Shown here: positions 55,786 to 62,257 of the stretch, in pieces
Layout of the letters: every line of letters starts with the position of its first letter
How positions within the stretch are numbered: the first letter of the stretch is position 1
Source: Corynebacterium yonathiae
GTDB lineage: Bacteria; Actinomycetota; Actinomycetes; Mycobacteriales; Mycobacteriaceae
Assembly: GCF_022288805.1 (NCBI RefSeq)
Contig: NZ_JAKOPM010000010.1
Location: 1 to 64,000, forward strand
DNA: 64,000 nt
Direction: 5' to 3'
The notes under the pieces: model-generated
Told to the model about the DNA's origin: nothing
The model's database searches: none
The model's input: the letters and a program-made list of their open reading frames with translations, nothing else
Position numbers and translations under genes: made by a program

Positions 55786-56997
55786 TTATGCGGCGACGGG
55801 GCGTGGCGGGATTTCGCGGAAGAACTCCTTGTTTTTCAGCATCGCGTAGATGACATTGCATCGGCGTCGTGCCAGGCAGATGACTGCTGCGTTGTGGCGT
55901 TTTCCTTCAGCGCGTTTGCGTTCGTAATACCGCCGTGACGGTTCGTGGCTGCGGATAACTGCGAATGCGGAGTAGAACAAGGCGTTTTTCAGTCGTTTAT
56001 TGCCTGACCGTGCCGGGAATTCACCTCTGATCGACGAACCGGATCGTCTAGTCACGGGTGCTATTCCAGCATAAGCAGCTAAGTGGCCAGCACTAGCGAA
56101 GTCGGAGCCATCACCGATCGCAAGAAGGATCTGCGCTGCGGTCTTGATGCCGACTCCGGGCATACTCATCAAGACCTCACAAAGAGGGAAATCAGCGAGC
56201 ATCTCTTCAACCTGCTCAGCAATGGTGTTTCGTTGCTCTTTGAGGGCCTGGATGTTTGCAGCCAGTTGAGGAATTACTAACTCGGCGGCATCGCTTCCAG
56301 GCACGGTGACTGTTTGAGCTTTCAGCGCTGTAAAAATGTCGTCTACCAGCGGGGTGGGGTCTTTACGTGTGCGCTTGATCATCCAGTTCAACACTCGTTG
56401 GTATCCGGCTCTTTTTAGCCCCTGCGGTCCCTTGTAATGGATCAATAATTCCAGGATCGGCGTGCGAGTCAGGGTGCTACCAGCAAAAACTCGTTCCAGG
56501 CTGGGGTAGATCTGGGTGAGGACACTGCGAAGCCGATTGACAGTGCGAGTGCAATCGCGGGCGATGTCATCATCGAAGCCGGACAGCATCTTTAGGGCGG
56601 AGAGTACCTCATCATTGCGGTCGACGGCACGTAGCGTGTGGGGCATTGTGCGGGCGGTGTCGGCGATGATGAATGCGTCGCGTTTGTCTGTTTTTGCACG
56701 TCCCGGATAGAGATCTGCAGCTTTGCGCATCGCAAGACCTGGCAGGTATCCGACTTCGCAACCGCAGTCCCGGGCTACAGCAATCGGTAGTGCGCCGATG
56801 GTGTTGGGTTGGTCGACGATCACGAGCACGGTGCCAAGCTTCTGAAGCTGGTGAAAAACGCCTGCTAGTTCGGATTCGAGTTGAGGCAACGGTTTGTCGA
56901 AGACCTTGTTGCCATCACGGTCTAAGGCGCAGGCGTGGTGTTCAGATTTGCCGACGTCTAACCCAAGGAATATGTCGATGGAATGCTCCGGAGACAT
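55786..56997 (-). CDS. IS110-family transposase, copy A
   Basis: This encodes 403 aa. The N-terminal RuvC-like DEDD domain starts FLGLDVGKSEHHACALDRDG (first Asp about residue 13) and includes VIVDQPNTIG and KTDKRDAFIIADTAR. The C-terminal Tnp (transposase_20) domain contains the helix-hairpin-helix-like MPGVGIKTAAQILLAIGD and the serine region APVTRRSGSSIRGE. Such recombinases are guided by a bridge RNA encoded in the element. Length and both domains are complete, so it is probably active. Confidence 0.96.
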   Translation of the reverse strand: MSPEHSIDIFLGLDVGKSEHHACALDRDGNKVFDKPLPQLESELAGVFHQLQKLGTVLVIVDQPNTIGALPIAVARDCGCEVGYLPGLAMRKAADLYPGRAKTDKRDAFIIADTARTMPHTLRAVDRNDEVLSALKMLSGFDDDIARDCTRTVNRLRSVLTQIYPSLERVFAGSTLTRTPILELLIHYKGPQGLKRAGYQRVLNWMIKRTRKDPTPLVDDIFTALKAQTVTVPGSDAAELVIPQLAANIQALKEQRNTIAEQVEEMLADFPLCEVLMSMPGVGIKTAAQILLAIGDGSDFASAGHLAAYAGIAPVTRRSGSSIRGEFPARSGNKRLKNALFYSAFAVIRSHEPSRRYYERKRAEGKRHNAAVICLARRRCNVIYAMLKNKEFFREIPPRPVAA

Positions 56998-57239
56998 GAT
57001 GAGCTCCTAGAAAACGAGATGGGTATGGCGTTGTTCCAGTCGCTGGTGTCATGACCTTCGTTGCAAGCACCCACGTTACAAAGAGACCTAGTTTAAAACT
57101 GGCCGTGTCCCTATCAGCTGTCATCGAAAGTCCTGGCACCCGGCGGCAACACCCCCGGATTATGGAAACTACAGGGCAGGTAAGCCATACCGGGACCAGC
57201 GACTATCCCCATTATCGGGGACACTCACAAGGTAACGGG
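56998..57239 (-). ncRNA. Candidate bridge RNA region, IS110 copy A
   Basis: The 242-bp non-coding segment lies upstream of the transposase start, where IS110-group elements encode the bridge RNA. Small inverted repeats are visible (TATCCCCATTATCGGGGA near 57204-57221; GTGTCCC/GGGGACAC). No experimental or covariance support is available here; the same segment occurs at 61269-61510. Confidence 0.45.
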
Positions 57240-57287
57240 AATGCGACCGGGGAAGCCCAACGCATGTGGGCCTCGAGCATTCGCGTT

Positions 57288-59054
57288 TTAGCGCTTCAGC
57301 CCCGCGATCATGGTCTTCAAGTTGCTGCGCAGGAAATCCTCGTAGGTTCCCGCGACCGTGCCCGGCTTGCCGAGCTCATCGGAGTGCAGTGGCTCGTCGA
57401 AGATCGGAATCCCGGCCTCCTTCGAGACGGTCTTCATGGGGCGCGTATCCACGTTCGACTCCACGAACAGGTGCTTCGGGCGCTTGTCCTTCAGCTGGCG
57501 CACGAGGTGTCCGATCTGCGCGGGGGAGCCGTTTTCATCCGTGTCGATCTGCCAGATATACAGCTGCTCCATGCCGTAGGTGTCGACCATGTATTGGAAG
57601 GCATGTTCACTGGCCACGAGCACACGATCCTCCTTCGGCAGCGCACCGATCTGCTCGCGGTAGTCGGCGTCGATGCTCTCCAGCATGGCCTTGTACTCCG
57701 CCCCCTTCTCCTCGATGTGCTCGGCACGCTCGGGCAGGGCCTCGGCCAGCGCCGCGGTCACGTTCTCGGCCATCGCGATGCCGACGGTCGGGTCCAGGAA
57801 GGCGTGCGGGTTGATCTCCTGATTGCCCTTTTCGTCCTTGAGGTACTTCGGTTCCACGCCCTTGGTGGCCTCGACCATCTGGGAATCGTCCAGGCCCGCG
57901 GTGTTTTTCAGTTTCGCGAGCCAGCCGTGCTCACCGCCCTCGAGGTTCAGCCCGTTGTAGAACAGCAGGTCGGCGTCGCTCGTCGCATCCAGGTCCGCGG
58001 GCAGGGGGTCGTAGTCGTGCGGGTCCGTGCCGGTCGGCACGAGGTTATGGACGTCCACCGCCTCGCCGCCGATCTCCTCCACCAGGTCCGCCAGCAGCGT
58101 GAAGGTGGTGACGACGTTCAGCTGCTCACCGTCTGCCTTCTCCTCCGTCGAGAAGGTCACGGCCCCGAACACGAGGGCACCGCCCACCAGGAGGGCCAAC
58201 AGCGCGGCCAGTGGCTTATTGCCCAGCGAGCGAGCAATCAGTCCCTTGCCTGGCGCGAAGAGGAAAGCCAGCAGGAACAGCGCGCTGGCGGTCAGCACGA
58301 TCGTCACGCCGGAGGACACGTTGTAGCTATAGCTCAGGAACAGCCCCACTACGGAGCTGAGCGCCGAGATCGCCACTGAAAGCCCGATCATCACTCCCAG
58401 CCGGTTCGTCAGCAGGTACGCCGCCGACGCCGGAGTAATCAGCAGGGAGACCACCAGGATCACGCCCACCGTCTGCAGGGAAATGACCGTCACCAGCGTG
58501 AGCACCACCATCAGCCCGTAGTGGATTGCCCGCACGGGCACGCCAGCCGACTGCGCCATGACGGGGTCGAAGGTGCTGAGCTTGAGCTCCTTGTAAAAGA
58601 CCAGCGTGAGAATCAGCACGGCAGCGGCAATACCGATCGAGAGGTTGCGGTCGGCGTCCTGAACGGTCAGGACGTTGCCGAAGAGGATCTCCGTCAGATC
58701 CGTCGCCGTCTGCGCTTTCGCCATGAGCAGCACGCCGATCGCGAAGAAGGTGGAAAAGACGATGCCGATCGCCGAATCGTTCTTCACAGTGGAGCGTTCG
58801 CCGATCAGCCCGATCGCCAGTGTGGCGAGTAGACCCGCGACCACCGCCCCGAGGAAGAGGTTCGTGCCGAGCAGGTAGGAGGCCGCGACCCCCGGTAGTA
58901 CGGCGTGCGAGATGGCGTCGCCGATCAGGGCCATGCCGCGCAGCACGATGAAGCTGCCGACGATGCCGCAGGCCACGCCCACGATCACCGAGGTGATCAG
59001 CGCGTTTTGCAGGTAGCCGTGGCTGAGTAGTGAGTCGAGGAACTCCGCGATCAT
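57288..59054 (-). CDS. Fused metal ABC transporter permease and solute-binding protein
   Basis: This encodes 588 aa. Residues 1-270 are a ZnuB/MntB-type ABC-3 permease (GSFIVLRGMALIGDAISHAVLPG; LITPASAAYLLTNRLG). A further membrane segment (about 280-300, PLAALLALLVGGALVFGAV) replaces a signal peptide and leads into a cluster A-I binding protein (about 305-588). Metal ligands are His in GTDPHDYDP, His in INPHAFLDP, Glu in ASEHAFQYM and Asp in IPIFDEPLH; Glu rather than His at the third site is the MntC/PsaA (Mn) pattern. ATG 59054 has GGAGGAG and overlaps the ATPase stop (ATGA). Confidence 0.93.
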   Translation of the reverse strand: MIAEFLDSLLSHGYLQNALITSVIVGVACGIVGSFIVLRGMALIGDAISHAVLPGVAASYLLGTNLFLGAVVAGLLATLAIGLIGERSTVKNDSAIGIVFSTFFAIGVLLMAKAQTATDLTEILFGNVLTVQDADRNLSIGIAAAVLILTLVFYKELKLSTFDPVMAQSAGVPVRAIHYGLMVVLTLVTVISLQTVGVILVVSLLITPASAAYLLTNRLGVMIGLSVAISALSSVVGLFLSYSYNVSSGVTIVLTASALFLLAFLFAPGKGLIARSLGNKPLAALLALLVGGALVFGAVTFSTEEKADGEQLNVVTTFTLLADLVEEIGGEAVDVHNLVPTGTDPHDYDPLPADLDATSDADLLFYNGLNLEGGEHGWLAKLKNTAGLDDSQMVEATKGVEPKYLKDEKGNQEINPHAFLDPTVGIAMAENVTAALAEALPERAEHIEEKGAEYKAMLESIDADYREQIGALPKEDRVLVASEHAFQYMVDTYGMEQLYIWQIDTDENGSPAQIGHLVRQLKDKRPKHLFVESNVDTRPMKTVSKEAGIPIFDEPLHSDELGKPGTVAGTYEDFLRSNLKTMIAGLKR

Positions 59055-59860
59055 GCTGTCTCCTCCTGGAGGGCTGCCTGCCGTGGCGTGGGGTGGGCTG
59101 GTGCTGACGGCTCGCGGATGACGAGCGCGCCGAAGGCCTTCTGCAGCACGTCGGGGACGAAGACCTCCTCGGTGGGACCCGCCGCGACGAGCTCGCCGTT
59201 GAGGACGATGAGGTCGTTGTAGTAGCCGCGCACCGTGTTCATGTCGTGGTGCACGACGACGACGTGCTTGCCCGCGTCCGCCATCTGCCGCAGCAGGGTC
59301 ACGATCGTCTTCTCGCTGGGGACGTCGATGCCGACGAAGGGCTCGTCCAGGAAGATGTACTCCGCGTCCTGGACGATGGCGCGGGCAAAGAGGACGCGCT
59401 GGAACTGTCCGCCCGAGAGTTCGCTGATGTGGCGGTGGCGAAAGTCCCACATGTCGACGTCCTTGAGAGCCTGGGTGGCTGCTTCGCGTTCGGCCTTGCC
59501 GGGGCGGTGGAAAAGACCCAGGCGCGGGTAAGTGCCCATCAGGACGGTGTCGAAGACGCTGGTGGGGAAGTTGCGGTCGAGGTCAGAGCGCTGCTCGATA
59601 TAAGCGATTGCGCGGCGCTGCTCGGCGGGGGCCTTGCCGTCGAGGGTGACGGGGTAGCCGGCAGGGGCGCCGGTGGGGCCTGTGCCGTGGACGTTGTGTT
59701 TGTCCAGGATCTGGAGCATCGCCTTCATGAGGGTGGATTTGCCTGAGCCGTTGGGGCCGATGATGCCGTGCATGCCGGGGGAGTCGAGGGTGAAGCTGAT
59801 GTTCCGAATCGCGGTGTTCGCGCCGTAGCTCACGCTCAAGTTCTGGACGCTAATACTCAT
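59051..59860 (-). CDS. Metal (Mn/Zn) ABC transporter ATP-binding protein
   Basis: This encodes 269 aa. Walker A GPNGSGKSTLMKA (about residue 40), signature ELSGGQFQRVLFARA, Walker B YIFLDEPFVGID and switch His in HVVVVHHDMN: a ZnuC/MntA-type ATPase that powers the downstream fused permease. I use ATG 59860 (MSISVQNLSVSYG), where family homology starts; the frame continues upstream into the IS and is not supported. It is the first gene of the two-gene operon and has its own upstream promoter region with an operator-like palindrome. Confidence 0.94.
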   Translation of the reverse strand: MSISVQNLSVSYGANTAIRNISFTLDSPGMHGIIGPNGSGKSTLMKAMLQILDKHNVHGTGPTGAPAGYPVTLDGKAPAEQRRAIAYIEQRSDLDRNFPTSVFDTVLMGTYPRLGLFHRPGKAEREAATQALKDVDMWDFRHRHISELSGGQFQRVLFARAIVQDAEYIFLDEPFVGIDVPSEKTIVTLLRQMADAGKHVVVVHHDMNTVRGYYNDLIVLNGELVAAGPTEEVFVPDVLQKAFGALVIREPSAPAHPTPRQAALQEETA

Positions 59861-59881
59861 GGCAGCCAAGAATAGTGTGCA

Positions 59882-59913
59882 GTTCAATGAATCACCAAAT
59901 TCAATGTATTGAA
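59882..59913. promoter_or_regulatory. Operator-like palindrome upstream of the metal ABC operon
   Basis: TTCAAT, GT, ATTGAA (59900-59913) is a perfect 6-2-6 palindrome, and a further half-site GTTCAATGA lies at 59882-59890. It is 20-50 bases upstream of the ATPase start, suitable for a metal-responsive repressor. I cannot assign DtxR, MntR or Zur from the sequence. Confidence 0.5.
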
Positions 59914-60056
59914 CTTTGGGGTGGGGTGGTGTTGGGGGTGTCCCTATGTTTTTGTCAAGTGCCAGACCGATGTTGACGAGCACAGTCTTGGGAGTAGTTT
60001 CTTAGGCGTGCCTAGGAGCCGGCCAGCGTGTGCTGGTCGGCTTCGTCTTTGGGGCT

Positions 60057-61268
60057 TTATGCGGCGACGGGGCGTGGCGGGATTTCGCGGAAGAACTCCT
60101 TGTTTTTCAGCATCGCGTAGATGACATTGCATCGGCGTCGTGCCAGGCAGATGACTGCTGCGTTGTGGCGTTTTCCTTCAGCGCGTTTGCGTTCGTAATA
60201 CCGCCGTGACGGTTCGTGGCTGCGGATAACTGCGAATGCGGAGTAGAACAAGGCGTTTTTCAGTCGTTTATTGCCTGACCGTGCCGGGAATTCACCTCTG
60301 ATCGACGAACCGGATCGTCTAGTCACGGGTGCTATTCCAGCATAAGCAGCTAAGTGGCCAGCACTAGCGAAGTCGGAGCCATCACCGATCGCAAGAAGGA
60401 TCTGCGCTGCGGTCTTGATGCCGACTCCGGGCATACTCATCAAGACCTCACAAAGAGGGAAATCAGCGAGCATCTCTTCAACCTGCTCAGCAATGGTGTT
60501 TCGTTGCTCTTTGAGGGCCTGGATGTTTGCAGCCAGTTGAGGAATTACTAACTCGGCGGCATCGCTTCCAGGCACGGTGACTGTTTGAGCTTTCAGCGCT
60601 GTAAAAATGTCGTCTACCAGCGGGGTGGGGTCTTTACGTGTGCGCTTGATCATCCAGTTCAACACTCGTTGGTATCCGGCTCTTTTTAGCCCCTGCGGTC
60701 CCTTGTAATGGATCAATAATTCCAGGATCGGCGTGCGAGTCAGGGTGCTACCAGCAAAAACTCGTTCCAGGCTGGGGTAGATCTGGGTGAGGACACTGCG
60801 AAGCCGATTGACAGTGCGAGTGCAATCGCGGGCGATGTCATCATCGAAGCCGGACAGCATCTTTAGGGCGGAGAGTACCTCATCATTGCGGTCGACGGCA
60901 CGTAGCGTGTGGGGCATTGTGCGGGCGGTGTCGGCGATGATGAATGCGTCGCGTTTGTCTGTTTTTGCACGTCCCGGATAGAGATCTGCAGCTTTGCGCA
61001 TCGCAAGACCTGGCAGGTATCCGACTTCGCAACCGCAGTCCCGGGCTACAGCAATCGGTAGTGCGCCGATGGTGTTGGGTTGGTCGACGATCACGAGCAC
61101 GGTGCCAAGCTTCTGAAGCTGGTGAAAAACGCCTGCTAGTTCGGATTCGAGTTGAGGCAACGGTTTGTCGAAGACCTTGTTGCCATCACGGTCTAAGGCG
61201 CAGGCGTGGTGTTCAGATTTGCCGACGTCTAACCCAAGGAATATGTCGATGGAATGCTCCGGAGACAT
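60057..61268 (-). CDS. IS110-family transposase, copy B
   Basis: This encodes 403 aa, identical in sequence to the copy at 55786-56997, including the DEDD domain (GLDVGKSEHH) and the C-terminal serine region (RRSGSSIRGE). Absence of differences between the two implies very recent duplication or gene conversion. It lies directly upstream of the metal ABC promoter and is read in the same direction as the operon, away from pcp. Confidence 0.96.
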   Translation of the reverse strand: MSPEHSIDIFLGLDVGKSEHHACALDRDGNKVFDKPLPQLESELAGVFHQLQKLGTVLVIVDQPNTIGALPIAVARDCGCEVGYLPGLAMRKAADLYPGRAKTDKRDAFIIADTARTMPHTLRAVDRNDEVLSALKMLSGFDDDIARDCTRTVNRLRSVLTQIYPSLERVFAGSTLTRTPILELLIHYKGPQGLKRAGYQRVLNWMIKRTRKDPTPLVDDIFTALKAQTVTVPGSDAAELVIPQLAANIQALKEQRNTIAEQVEEMLADFPLCEVLMSMPGVGIKTAAQILLAIGDGSDFASAGHLAAYAGIAPVTRRSGSSIRGEFPARSGNKRLKNALFYSAFAVIRSHEPSRRYYERKRAEGKRHNAAVICLARRRCNVIYAMLKNKEFFREIPPRPVAA

Positions 61269-61510
61269 GATGAGCTCCTAGAAAACGAGATGGGTATGGC
61301 GTTGTTCCAGTCGCTGGTGTCATGACCTTCGTTGCAAGCACCCACGTTACAAAGAGACCTAGTTTAAAACTGGCCGTGTCCCTATCAGCTGTCATCGAAA
61401 GTCCTGGCACCCGGCGGCAACACCCCCGGATTATGGAAACTACAGGGCAGGTAAGCCATACCGGGACCAGCGACTATCCCCATTATCGGGGACACTCACA
61501 AGGTAACGGG
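61269..61510 (-). ncRNA. Candidate bridge RNA region, IS110 copy B
   Basis: Same 242-bp non-coding sequence as 56998-57239, upstream of the transposase. Because the sequence seems identical, both copies would specify the same target. Confidence 0.45.
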
Positions 61511-61526
61511 GAGAATCTGGCCTACA

Positions 61527-61589
61527 CCCTTGCCGCTCACCAAGACTAGGGGGAAGCGCCATTCAGGTGTTGCTGGTGAGCGCGAAGGG
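61527..61589. repeat. REP-like palindromic repeat, copy 3
   Basis: Left arm CCCTTGCCGCTCACCA (61527-61542) and right arm TGGTGAGCGCGAAGGG (61574-61589) form a strong inverted repeat with a ~31-nt centre, followed by TGGGAGGG. It lies between the IS110 copy B end and pcp. Confidence 0.75.
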
Positions 61590-61622
61590 TGGGAGGGCCC
61601 GGGGATCTGGAATACTGGCAGC

Positions 61623-62210
61623 ATGAAAATCCTCGTAACCGCATTCGACGCCTTCGGCGGAGAGAGCATAAACCCCACGGAACGAACTCTTCAGCAACTA
61701 CCGGATCGCATTGGAGACGCGGAGCTCATCAAGCTGGTGATCCCGACGAAGTTCGGGGAATCGCTGCGTCGGGCGATTGAGGCCGCGGAGGGTTCGGCGG
61801 TCGATGCAATTGTATGTTTGGGCCAGGCCGGTGGGCGGGCGCATATCACCCCAGAGCGGGTCGCGATTAACGTTATGGATGCCGATATTCCTGATAATGC
61901 GGGTTATCAGCCGGTGAATGTACCGGTTGTGGAAGGCGGCCCGGCGGCATATTTCTCTACGCTGCCGGTAAAGGAAATGGTTGCGGCAATGGAGGATATT
62001 CCGGCGCGGTTGTCGAATACGGCTGGGACTTTCGTGTGTAACCAGCTGCTCTATGGTCTCTTGCATCACTTCGCAGGGGCGAAGGTGCGCGCAGGATTTG
62101 TCCACGTCCCGTTCATTACAGAGCAGGAGAAAACGGATAAGCCCATGATGGAGCTGGCGGACATCGTTGGGGGGATTAAGCGGGCACTCTGGGCGGTGCA
62201 AGCTAGTTAG
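61623..62210 (+). CDS. pcp: Pyroglutamyl-peptidase I
   Basis: This encodes 195 aa of peptidase family C15, removing N-terminal pyroglutamate from peptides. The N-terminal block KILVTAFDAFGGESINPTE, the Cys nucleophile in AGTFVCNQLLYGLLHH and the His in AGFVHVPFI form the expected triad with Glu near residue 78. ATG 61623 is used because homology starts there; the frame extends upstream through REP-like copy 3 without support. Confidence 0.95.
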   Translation: MKILVTAFDAFGGESINPTERTLQQLPDRIGDAELIKLVIPTKFGESLRRAIEAAEGSAVDAIVCLGQAGGRAHITPERVAINVMDADIPDNAGYQPVNVPVVEGGPAAYFSTLPVKEMVAAMEDIPARLSNTAGTFVCNQLLYGLLHHFAGAKVRAGFVHVPFITEQEKTDKPMMELADIVGGIKRALWAVQAS

Positions 62211-62257
62211 GGTAGCCTTTGTGGCTTTTTTAATCGGTGAAATATAGATTAAAGGAC

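Larger units (their letters stand above)
55663..57239 (-). mobile_element. IS110-family insertion sequence, copy A
   Basis: A 1577-bp unit repeated at 59934-61510 in the same orientation (offset 4271 bp) with no difference that I found. It carries one transposase gene on the minus strand, 123 bp of non-coding DNA after it and 242 bp before it. Ends carry GGGTGTCCC and GGGGACAC as a short subterminal inverted pair. No target-site duplication is apparent, as usual for IS110. Confidence 0.92.
55663..61510. mobile_element. Composite transposon-like unit: IS110 - Mn ABC transporter - IS110
   Basis: Two identical directly repeated IS110 elements enclose about 2.7 kb (57240-59933) with a two-gene metal ABC transporter. 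The cargo uses more GC-rich third positions (for example runs of GCC, CTG, GTC codons) than the neighbouring genes, consistent with acquisition from another GC-rich actinobacterium. The unit separates the nuclease gene from pcp. Confidence 0.8.
59934..61510 (-). mobile_element. IS110-family insertion sequence, copy B
   Basis: A 1577-bp copy of 55663-57239 in the same orientation, with no difference that I found. Its left flank is the metal ABC promoter region (GGGGTGGTGTT) and its right flank GAGAATCTGG leads into REP-like copy 3 after 16 bases. Confidence 0.92.

Noticed and set aside
57051..58379. A 442-codon plus-strand frame opposite the fused metal transporter
   Set aside because: It begins within the IS leader and is antisense to well-supported coding sequence; composition (Val/Leu/Gln/Arg/His-rich) is typical of a GC-rich shadow frame.
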